A stretch of 64,000 nucleotides of DNA, from assembly GCA_028753945.1 (NCBI GenBank), contig JAPNXP010000013.1:3100001-3164000 (forward strand), written 5' to 3'. A program made the position numbers and the translations under genes. Numbering within the stretch: position 1 is the stretch's first letter; the number at the start of each line of letters is the position of its first letter. This DNA is from Hexactinellida sp. DTS-2022 (lineage: Eukaryota; Porifera; Hexactinellida). Shown here one piece after another: positions 22,083 through 33,274 of the stretch. Below the pieces are notes generated by a model. That model was not told where the DNA came from and searched no databases. It worked only from the letters and a program-made list of their open reading frames with translations.

Positions 22083-25073
22083 TTATAGCTTGTTTTTCTT
22101 GATTGGGTCCATAATATTTGTTGTTCGGTGCAGTAACTGATTCGTACGAAATGTCTGGTACTGCTGTTGACCTATTTTCTCAGCTTCACCAACAGAGGAT
22201 ACCACTGCTTGATCAATGATGTTTCTTGAGTCCAGTATAATTAGGTCTTCGCTTTTTTCGAGAAATGGGTTGCCCATTTCTTCTATAACTTCAACTTAAC
22301 TTTTCACTTGTTGACCAAAATCACCTGGAACCTCTCTGTTTGCTCATGGTGGCGTGTATTTACCTTTCTTCTGTGCCTTCCTTCGATGGATGCTTCAAAT
22401 TCGGCTGTAATTCTTACCAATTTTGGTCCAGCAATCATCCAGCGTCTGAGAGCCTCAGGATTTTTTGTAATACCAATAGCTCCGCCATCACTCTTTACAA
22501 CAGCATTGTTTTGCTCATGGGCTTGGTCTATGGCTATTGATGAGAATACCCGCTTAGTCTTACGAACTGTGAATTTTCCATTGTTAAATTCAGCAGCAAT
22601 CTGAGGGTGAACCTTGCAGAGATTGTTCATGTCACGAATATGGACTGAAACCCACCTTGCATAGTTGGCATGGTCCATCCTGAAAAACCATGGTGCAAGC
22701 CTTGACAGACAGTCAACATATAAGGGAAAGTTTCTCATTCGTAAAGACCTAACATATGTTAAAACAAGCAGCTGAAGCAGAAGGGCTGTGTACCAAAATT
22801 GGAACTGGGGAATGTTTGTTGTACATTGTAGAGCACACCAGTTATCAAATACCTCTTGCTGTTTATCTGATTCTAAAGTCTCTTTGTAATTTGCATAAGC
22901 CGTCTTGAGCAATATATACAAGCTACATGCAGTTACATGATGTGCATGTCTGGTTCTCGTGATATGAGTTCCTTTAAAAAAGAATCTGAAATTCCTCCAG
23001 ATGCCACCTTTGCCTGAACAAGTGCTTCCACCCAACCAGAATCCTCCAACCAGTCTCCTATGACCTTAAGTCCAGCCATTTCAATGTGCAACCCTCCTAG
23101 AATAACTATGAAGTGATCTTCTCCGTAGTCTGTAGCCCAATTCCATTGAATCTTCTTTGCAATAGCGTAGAGTGGTTGATCCACAGTAATTACTGGTATT
23201 TGTCCTGGATTAAGTTGCTGAACTGCTTGTTTTATAACATCCATTGAGTGTCTGATCATGGCATTAGACTTGGAGTCATCTGGAAAGATAGGCAGCATTG
23301 CAGTTATAGCCGGAGGACAACTTTGACCTGTAGGGAGACTTGCATGATATGCTGCCCAGGATATGTTACTGTACTCAGCATCAAGATGACTCTGATGAAC
23401 AAACTCCAGCCATCTGCAATACACTAAAATGATAAATTGTTATTAACTAGTAAACATTTATGAAGCTCACCTGATCTCTTCCTTCCATGCTTGTTCAATA
23501 GATTGGCCATGACTTTGGCCTGGACCATCCACCTCAGGAATATGCACATCCTTCTTTGGAAGTTAGATGGGACGGACATTAGTGTAAAACTCGGGTAGCT
23601 CTGACATCTTTTTTGTAAGGGGTGTCTTTCAAGGAAGAGATTCTCATTTTGAACAATTCCGGACACTTGTGGATTTGGGTGCTGGAATAGTGATATCCCA
23701 GTACCATGAAAAGAAGATGTGGCAGTTGTTGAGCTTGTATTATGGTCAATGTTGTCAATAGCTGCCGTAGTAAATAACTCTGTGCATAGATTTGGAGGAC
23801 ATACTATCTGGTTACGATGGTACTGCTCACACAGACTGTTGCACATTACTGTAGTCACTTCCAGTACACGGTCATAAGAAATTGAGAGCCCAAGATCAAA
23901 CAGAGTTTCCACAAGCTCACGTTTCCGTGTTTTAGTATGAACTGTATACCTACATAAATAGGTAGTGGAGTTTCTCTAGCCTTGTTGTGATGGACACCGG
24001 TGCTTCCAGTACGATGATGAATAGAACTGTTGTACTTGAGTAGCTGAGCTATATTCAGCGTTGCTTGAGGAATACCATCACCTGACTGAGATTCTATGTT
24101 GGGACCATCAAGGACCATGGCAACCAATGTCACAGAGACGGAGGTACAGCTTCAACTTGGCAATCCTCGTTAAATGAGCCTGTAAATTTCCATTGACTTC
24201 GAAACATATCTCTACGCACGATTTGTGCCGCTTTCGCTAGACAGATGGCTTCATCATCGCAGCTATCCTCACATGCTCTCCGTAAAGCCAGTCCAAGATC
24301 GTTGTCAAATGCAAGGAGCACATCATGCCCTTCCTTTAGTTCCCTTAAATCTGGAAAGTGGGAAAGAATCCGATTTTTCAGTTCAGTACTGTGTGTACGC
24401 CCATATTGATCTACTCCAAGTTGCTTTAGCCGAGTAGAGTAGAGTCTGGTAAGATCTGCAAGTTTGAAGACAGGAGCTATATTTCCATCCAGTTTGGATT
24501 CCTCAATGTATGTTAACAACTCAGCTAGAGCAATGCCTTGATTGATCTCTTTTGTGATGTCCTGGTTGGTTTTGTCAAACAATGCTGCAGCCTTATTATA
24601 TAGTGAAGCCAAGCATCGTTCATGATACTTGGCATCTTGAGCAACCATGTCCCCAGAACTAAGATTTGCGAGGAGTCGCTCTTCTTGCAGGTCTAATGCA
24701 CATTTCCTTACACGAGTGTCTAGACCTAATGTTGAAGCATTATGGGGTGGGGTGTAACCGAAGACAAGATTTTGTCACAGAAAAAGCAAGCTTCTTTTGT
24801 GTGCACTCCAAGATGGTCACTCTGGCGAGTATATTTGTTGTTTGAGATTTGTTGTTCACAGATTATCGTATCAGATTTCCTCTTTTCAGCTCTGTTCAAC
24901 TCGGTAATATTGAACTTTGTGTTGCAAGATTTGTGCCACTTGGCCTTGTTCTGGATCAGAGTAGTCTCAATGCTATCTCCTTCATTTAAGCGTTTCAGAG
25001 CTATTGGCATGGGCATTTCATGCAGGTCTTGAATTGTAAAATTCTTCTTGAAAGGGTAGAATTTCACCTAGTG
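22083..25073 (-). pseudogene. Academ-like transposase, N-terminal and central parts
   Basis: The reading starts at an acceptor-like AG before VKFYPFKKNFTIQDLHEMP (about 25,067), so an upstream exon is probable. It passes a CFFCDK finger, the MVAQDAKYHERCLASLYNKA block, GPNIESQ, NKARETPLPIYVG, LSISYDRVLEV and the conserved central segment PVITVDQPLYAIAKK with GGLHIEMAGLK. Then come TRTRHAHHVTACSLYIL, WFFRMDHANYARWV and IAIDQAHEQNNAVVK. The same order is found in many hypothetical proteins of corals, fishes and other animals. Frameshifts lie near 24,735, 24,132, 23,945, 23,620 and 23,000. A 47-bp intron with GT..AG ends fits at 23,424-23,470. Role: transposition of this element; catalytic residues of the central domain are not assigned here. 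Confidence 0.75.
23424..23470 (-). other. Short candidate intron (47 bp) in the transposase gene
   Basis: On the minus strand the exon ends AAGAGATCAG and the next bases are GTGAGC; the far end is CATTTTAG before TGTATTGCAGATGGCTGG. Removing it joins the WKEEI-type end of one block to the YCRWLEFVHQS start of the next. Confidence 0.6.
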
Positions 25074-25296
25074 AAATAATAATAATAATTATAAAATATT
25101 CACATTCATAAGATTGTTAATATTAATATAGACATTTGCTCGAACCACCAATATAAGACAAACTATCACATGATAAGAAAAACAATATTGTCAATATCTA
25201 AATCACTAGTATTTAATTTTATGTGTAACGAATCAACATTTTGTTGAGGAAATTATGGATTACTTTGAAAACTACGCCACAACCTCTGCTTGTGCT

Positions 25297-25746
25297 TCAA
25301 AAATTATATTTCTAGTGATATCATTTGCAAATTCGTGCTCAGTGTGCAAAGCCGGGAAAAACAAGGGATCACCCGTTAGGATTTCTACCAAATTTGTTAG
25401 ATTGGAATGTCAAAGTCCAAACTCCATATTTGGTTGCTAGGTAACTACACAAATTTTTTTTTAAAAAAATGGCCAAAGTACCCATCAAATTGCTGGAAAT
25501 TAAAGGCTAAGCACGAATCTATTAACAAAAACAGATTCGCAAGTGTTTTGAAAGCAAAAACATTGATTCACAAAACGGCGATTTCTATCAGATACTAAAT
25601 TAAAAAATGCTCTCCAAGGTGAACGAGATATTTCTGGCGATGCCTCCATAGCAAAAATGTTGCTTAGGCCATAGTCTACATACTATACCAAATTTCATGA
25701 AAAAAAAACCACAATAGTTTGTTTTATAGGACATATCTGCCTCACT
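25297..25746. repeat. Right inverted repeat of the Academ-like element
   Basis: Complement of the left repeat, with a few small indels and A-rich expansions (near 25,450 and 25,700). The open frames at 25,255-25,598 lie in this repeat and are not genes. Confidence 0.88.
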
Positions 25747-28700
25747 TTTCGTGTTAAATGGTGCGCAAAAGTACATCTCTATGATAAAAACTGTGCTTAT
25801 TAGCCTGCCTTGCTAAAAATATACATTATTCATAGACGGTGTCCAAAGTGCCTCTCTATAGTAACAACTGGGCTTATTATGCTCCCACCTAGGAATATAC
25901 ATTAGTTTTAGACGGGGCGCAAAAGCGCCTCTCCAGAATTACTACTGTGCAAATTATTCGCTCTGAATAAATGTTATACATTAGTCATCAATGGTGCGCA
26001 AAAGTACTTCTATATAATTCTACAGTGTGATTATGCAGGCCTATTAAGAAAAACACATTAATAATGAACGGTATGCAAATGTACCTGTTTAATATAACAA
26101 CTGTACATCTTATGCTGCCCGACTACGAAAAATTCATTGGTCATAGACAGTGTGCAAAAATACCCCTCTATAATAACAACGGTGCTTAGTATGTTGTCCG
26201 ACTAAGAAATATACATTAGTCATATAAGGTGCGCAAAATGATCTCTCTATAATGACAACTGTGCTTATTATTCTGCCCTACTAAATAATATACATTAGTC
26301 ATAAACGGTGCGCAAAAGTACTTCTAAATAATATAAAATCTGCATATTATGCTGCCCTACTAAGAAGTATACATTAGTTATAGACGATGCGCAAAAGTAC
26401 CTCTCTATAAAACAACTGTGCTTAACATGCTATCCGACTAAGAAATATACATTAATCTTTTCCAGGGAGGAAAGGACCTCTCTATAATAACAACTGTGCA
26501 TATTAAGCTCCCAACTTAAGAATATACATTAGTGTTAGACGGTGCGCAAAAGTACATCTCTATAATACAGAATGTGCTTATTATCATGCCTTACTATGAA
26601 AGATACATTAATTTTAGACGATGCCCAAAATAATCTTCCTAATATACATGTGCACTTTTTATCTGCCCGACTGAGAAATATAAATTAGTCATAGACGGTG
26701 CCCAAAAGCACCTTTCTATAATAACAAGTGTACTTTTTGAGCTGACGACTAAGAAAATTACATTTGTCATAAACGGTGTCCAAAGTAACTCTGTATAAAA
26801 CAAGTGTACTTAATATACTGTCCGACTAAGAAATATATTTTAGTATTAGACTGTGCGAAAAGTACTTTCTATAATACCAACTCTGCTTATTATGATGCCC
26901 TACTAAGAAATATACATTAGTCATAGACTTTGCCCAAAAGTACTTCTCTATAAAAATATACTGTGCATATTATGCTCACTAAAAGAACTACACATTATTC
27001 TTGGACGATGCGCAAAAGTACCTCTCTATAAAAACAACTGTGTTTATTATTCAGCCCTACTATTTAATATATATTAGTCCTAAACGGTTCGCAAAAGTAC
27101 TTCTATATAATAACCACTCTGCTTATTATGCTGCCCTTCTAAGAAGTAAACATTAGTATTAGACGGTGCCCAAAAGAACCTTTAGATAATGCAAGTGTAC
27201 TTTTTATGCTGCCCGAATAAGAAAATACATTAGTCATAGACGGTGCCCAAAAGTACCTCTCTATGAAAATCAAATGTGCATATTATGCTCACAACAAAGA
27301 AATACACATTATTCTTGGACGATGCGCAAAAGCACCTCTCCAGAATAATTACTGTGCATATTATTCTCTCTAAATAAATAATATACAATAGTCATTAATG
27401 GTGCGCAAAAGTACTTCTATGTAATACAACTGTGTGATTATGCAGGCTACTAAGAAAAATACATTAATAATGAACGGCATGCATAGGTACCTGTTTAAAA
27501 TAACAACTCTGCTTATTATGCTGCCCTACAAAGAAATATACATTAGTCAAAGACGGTGTCCAAAAGTATCAATCATTAATAAAAACTTTGCTTATTATCC
27601 TCCCAAGCTAAGAATATACATTATTGTTAGACGGTGCACAAAGGTACATCTCATATTTGAAAACTGTGCTTATTATCCCTCCTTACAATGAAATATACAT
27701 TAGTCATAGTGGGTACCCTTAAGAACATTTCTATAATACAAGTGTACTTTTTATGCTGCCCGAATACGAAATATAAATTTGTCATTAACGGCGCGCAAAA
27801 GGACCACTCTATAATAACTATGATTATTATGCCAACCGACTAAGAATACAAATTAATCTTAAACGGTTCGAAAACGACACTGTATAATAACAACTCTGCA
27901 TATTATGCAGCCCTACTAAGAAATATACATTAGTCATAGAAGGTGCGCCAAAGTACCTGTCTATAATATCTGTGATTATTATGCTCCCAAGCTAAGAATA
28001 TAGGTTAGTCTTAGACGATGCGCAAAAGTACCTCACTATAATAATAAGTGTGCTTATTATGCTCCCAAGCTAAGAATTTACATTAGGGTTAGACGTGCGC
28101 AGAAGTACCTCTCTAGAATAATTACTGCTTTTTAAAAATAGGCACTCCAACTAAGAATTATAAATTTTTCTTCAGACGCTGCGCAAAAGAACCTCTCTAT
28201 AATAACAACTGTGCATATTATTCTGCCAAGCTAAGAATATACATTAGTTTTAGACGTGCGCAAAAGATTCTCTCTACAACTGTGCTTATTATGCAGCCCT
28301 ACGAAGAAATATACATTAGTCATGGAAGGTGCCCAAATGAACCTTTCTATAATAAAAGTGTAGTCTATATGCTCTCCTACTAAGAAATATACATTAGTCT
28401 TACACGGTGATCAAATGTACCCCTCTAAAATAACAACTGTCCTTAATATGCAGTCTTACTAAGAAATATACATTAGTCATAGAAGGTGCGCAATAGTAAC
28501 TCTCTATAATAACAACTGTGCTTATTCTGCAGCCCCACGAAGAAATATACATTAGTCAATAAGGGCCAAATGAACCTGTCTGTAATACAAGTGTAGTCTA
28601 TAAGCTCTCCTACTAAGAAATTTACATTATTTTTACACGGTGATCAAAAGTACCCTCTAAAATACCAACAGTCCTCAATATACAGTCCTACTAAGAAATA

Positions 28701-31700
28701 TTCATTAGTCACAGAAGGTGCGCAAAGGTACCTCTCTAAAATAACAACTGTGCTTTTTATCCTCCCAAGCAAAGAATATCCATTACTGTTAGACACTGCA
28801 CAAAAGTGCCTCTATATAAAAACAACTGTGCATAATATGCTGTCCGACTAAGAAATATACATCAGTCATAAACGGTGCGCCAAAGTATCTCTCTTTAGTA
28901 CAACTGTGCTTATTCTGCTGCCCAACGAAGAAATATGCATCATTCATGGTAGGTGCCAAAATGAACCTTTCTATTATACAAGCAGGTCTATATGCTCTCT
29001 TACTAAGAAATATACATTAGTCTTACATGGTAAATAAATGTATCCCTCTAAAATAAAAACTGTCCTTAATATGCAGTCCGACTGAGAAATAAACATTATT
29101 CATTAACGGTGCGCAAAAGTTTCTATCTATGGTACAACTGTGCTTATTATGCAGCCTAATGAAGAAATATACATTGGTCATGAAGGGGGCCAAATGAACC
29201 ATTCTATAATACAAGTGTACTTTATATGCTCTCCGCCTAAGAAATATACATTAGTCATTGTGGGTACTCTTAAGAACCTTTCTATAATCCAAGTGTACTT
29301 TTTATGCTGCCGCTTACGAAAAATAAATTAGTCATTAACGGCGCGCAAAAGTACCTTTCTAACTTAACAATGATCATTATGCCAACCGACTAAGAATACA
29401 CATTAATCTTAGACGGGGCGACAACGACACTGTATAATAACAACTCTGCTTATTATGCTGCACTACTAAGAAATAAAAATTAGTCTTACACGGTGATCAA
29501 AATTACCATATATAATCACAACAGTGCTTAATATGCAGTCCGACTAAGAAATATAAATCAGTCATAAACCGTGCGCAAAAGTATCTCTCTATAGTACAAC
29601 TGTGCTTATTCTGCTGTCCAACGAAGAAATATACATTAGTCATAAACGGTGCCCAAATGAACCTTTCTATAATGCAAGTGTAGTCTATATGCTCTCCTAC
29701 TAAGAAATATACATTAGTCTTAGAATGTGATCAAAAGGACCCCTCTAAAATAACAACTGTGCTTAATATGCAGTCCGACGAAGAAATATACATTAGTCAT
29801 TAACGGTGCGCAAAAGTATCTCTATAGTAACAACTATGCTTATTAAGCTGCTCTTCCAAGAAATATACATTAGAAATGGAATTGTCCAAAATAACGATTC
29901 TATATTACTCGTGTAGACTTTATCTTCTCCAACTAAGAAATATACAATAGTCTTACCCGGTGATCAAAACACCCTCTAGAATAAAATCAGTGCTAAATAT
30001 GCTGTCCGACTAAGAAATATGCATTAGTCATAGAAGGTGCGCAAAGGTAAGTCTCTATAAAAACAACTGTTCTTAAGGTTAAATTACCCCACGTGAATGA
30101 AAGTTCTTGTATTAATCTGTAATTGTGAGAAATATATACCTATCCGATACAAATCAATAAACCAAAAAGAAAATGTCCCTATCTATTATACTTTTTATTT
30201 TTTGTCGGTTTCAAAATTTGGCTAATACAAATCTCCCATAGGGCGATTTCCAAAAGTGGTGGTAGATATTATGCGGTAATTTGGCAATGCGGCCATCAAT
30301 GTTTGTTTTCAGAATCAATATTTAAAGATTATAAGCGTACGGAGTAGGTAGACGGTTTACATTTTTGAATTATGACTTGGAATTTTTTTTATCAAGCATT
30401 TTATCAAATTTCGCATGAAAAGATGACCTTTTTATTCATTTTTTGGTTCCAAAAGGTCGCAATATTTTTTATTTAGATCTTATCAAAATTCTAAACCACT
30501 CACCAACCGCCCATAACGATGATCTATCTGATAGATCACACAGTACAGGTCTTTAGCAAATAATGATCTTGCAAACCACACACTTATCAGGTGGAGTCTG
30601 AAAAAATCCCCCTATGGGACTTTTGTATTAGCATAATACTGCAAGCCCAATAATTTCGAATTTATAGAAGATAATTAGATTTCGTTTTCAGTTTCGATAT
30701 AGCTATAATCATATATGTGAAATTCAAACTCCCACCTTCAAAACTAAATTCATGTGTTTTTTTGGATGAATCTGCCGTAATTTAACCTTAATATGCTGTC
30801 CGACTAAGAAATATACATTAGTCATAAACTGTGCCCAAATGAACCTTTCTATAATACTAGTGTAGTCTATATGCTCTCCTACTAAGAAATATGCAATATT
30901 CTCACACGGTGATCAAAAGTACCCTCTAAAATAACAAGAGTGCATAATATGCTGTCCGACTAAGAAATATATATTAGTATAGAAGGTGCGCAAAGGTACC
31001 TCTCTATAATAACAACTGTGCTTATTATCCACCCTACAAAGAATATCCATTATTGTTAGACAGTGCACAAAAGTACTTCTCTATAAAAACATCTGTGCAT
31101 AATATGCTGTCCGAATAAGAAATATACCTTAGTCAATAACGGTGCGCAAAAGTATCTCTATGTTAACAACTGTTTTTATTGAGCTGCCCTACTAAGAAAT
31201 TCACATCAGAAATGGACCGTGTCCAAAAGAACCCTTCTATATTACAAGTGTAGTCTTTATACTTTCCTACTAAGAAAAATACTTTAGTCTTACACGGTGA
31301 ACAAAAGTACCCTCTAAATATCAACTGTGCTTAATATGCTTTCCGACTAAGAAATATAGATTAGTCATAAACGGTGGGCAAAAGTATCTCTATAGTACCA
31401 ACAATGCTTATTAAGCTGACCTACTAAGAAATATTCATTAGAAATGGACGGTGTTCAAAAGAACCCTTCTATATTACAAGTGTAGTCTTTATACTCTCCT
31501 ACTAAGAAATATACATTAGAATTTCACGCTGATCAATAGTACCCTCATAATAACAACTGTGATTATTAGGCTCCCATGCTAAGAATATAAATTAGAGTTA
31601 GACAATGCACAAAAGTACCTCTATAAAAAGAACTGTGCATAATATCCTGTCCGACTAAGAAATATACATTAGTGCAAGAAGGTGCGCAAAGGTACGTCTC

Positions 31701-33112
31701 TAAAATGAAAATTGTGCTTTTTATCATCCGAAGCAAAGAATATCCATTACAGTTAGACTGTGCACAAAAGTACCTTTCTATAAAAACAAATGTGCATAAT
31801 ATGCTGTCTGACTAAGAAATATACATCAGTCATAAACGGTGCACAATAGTATCTCTCTTAGTACTACTGTGCTTGTTCTGCTGCCCTACGAAGAAATATC
31901 CATTAGTCATGGGAGGTGCCCAAATGAACCTTTCTATAATACAAGTGTAGTCTATATGCTCTCCTGATAAGAAATGAAAATTAGTCTAACAAGGTGTCCA
32001 AAAGAAGCCCTCTATATTACAAGTGTAGTCACTATACTCTCCTACTAAGAAATATACATTAGTCTTACACGGTGATCAAAAGTACCTCTAAAATAACTAC
32101 AGTGCTTAATATACTGTCCGACTAAGAAATATACATTAGTCTTACACGGTGTTCAAAAGTACCCTCTAAAATATCAACACTGCATAATATGCTGTCCAAC
32201 TAAGAAATATACATTAGTCATAGAAGGTGCGCAAAAGACTCTCTCTATAATAACCACTGTGCTTATTAGGCTCCCAGCTAAGAATATACATTAGAGTCCG
32301 ACGGTGCGCAGAAGTACCACTCTAGAATAATTACTCTCCTTATTAAGGCATTCCTTCTCAGAATTATACATTTCTTAGACGATGCGCAAAAGTACCTCTC
32401 TATAATAACAACTGTGCTTATTATGCTGCAAAGTTAAGAATATACAGTAGTATTAGACGGTGCACAAAAGTATCTCTCTATAAAACAACTCTGCTTAATA
32501 TGCTGTCCGACCTAGAAAAAAATATTAGTAATAAACGGTTCGCAAAAGTATCTCTCTATAGTAACAACTCTGCTTTTTAAGCTGCCCTACTAAGAAATAT
32601 TCATTAGTCATGGTCGGTGTCCAAAAGAACCCTCCTATAATACAAGTGTAGTCTTTATACTCTAAACTAAGAAATATTTATCAGTCTTAGACGGTGTTCA
32701 ACATTACCCTCTAAAAAACAACAGTGCTTAATATGCTGTCCAACTAAGAAATATTCATTAGTCATAGAAGGTGCGCAAAAGACTCTCTCTATAATAACAA
32801 CTGTGCTTATTATGCTTTTAGGCTAAGAATATACATTAGAGTCAGACTGTGTGCAGAATTACCTCTCTAGAATAATTACTCTCCTTATTAGGCACTCCTA
32901 CTAGGAATTATACATTTTTCTTAGACGATGCGCAAAAGTACCTCTCGATAATAACAACAGTGCAAATGTACTGCCAAGTAAGAATATACACTTGTGTTAG
33001 ACGGTGCACAAAAGTACCTCTTTATAAAAACAACTTTCCTTAATACGCGGTCCGACTAAAAAATATACATTAGTGATAAACGGTGCGCAAAAGTATCTCT
33101 CTATAAAACTGT
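25747..33112 (-). repeat. 79-bp satellite, long reverse-orientation array
   Basis: About 85 diverged monomers in the reverse orientation, broken once by a 711-bp element (30,077-30,787). Subfamilies recur in patterns: a variant with GTGTAGTCTATATGCTCTCC alternates with one having TTAATATGCTGTCCGACTAAG between about 28,350 and 32,200. This indicates local higher-order duplication. The array stops at about 33,112, just before the Ginger-like gene. Confidence 0.95.
30077..30787. mobile_element. 711-bp element with TTAA target duplication
   Basis: The ends are GGTTAAATTAC and GTAATTTAACC, flanked on both sides by TTAA (30,073-30,076 and 30,788-30,791). Removing one TTAA restores a normal satellite monomer. 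TTAA is the target of piggyBac elements. No coding capacity, so it is a non-autonomous, piggyBac-like MITE by target site. Confidence 0.85.
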
Positions 33113-33274
33113 TGTGTGGTATTTTGAGACGCTGTGGTATTTTGAGGCGCAAATATATATGGTAAATTATATTACTCTCCTTGTCCACAACTTTCACAAC
33201 ACAATCAATCAATCAAACAAACTAATCAAACCAAACCAAACCAAATAATCAATCATTTCTATTCTGATTTTCAA
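33113..33274. other. Leader between satellite and Ginger-like gene
   Basis: It contains a short direct repeat (GTGTGGTATTTTGAGACGCT, then TGTGGTATTTTGAGGCGC) and A/C-rich repeats (CAAACC). It could be the left end and 5' untranslated region of the element, but no matching inverted end was found on the right. Confidence 0.4.

Larger units (their letters stand above)
20455..25746 (-). mobile_element. Academ-like DNA transposon (5.3 kb) with long inverted repeats
   Basis: Inverted repeats of ~420-450 bp bound a minus-strand transposase gene. The outermost bases are AGTGCAGCCGATATGT (left) and, reverse-complemented on the right, AGTGAGGCAGATATGT. The satellite on both sides is in the same reverse orientation, so this is an insertion into it. 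The protein combines a cysteine-rich N-terminus, a long central region and a C-terminal XPG/FEN1-like nuclease, which I associate with the Academ superfamily. The superfamily name is from recall of the nuclease fusion, not from a search. No clear target duplication was found. Confidence 0.72.
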
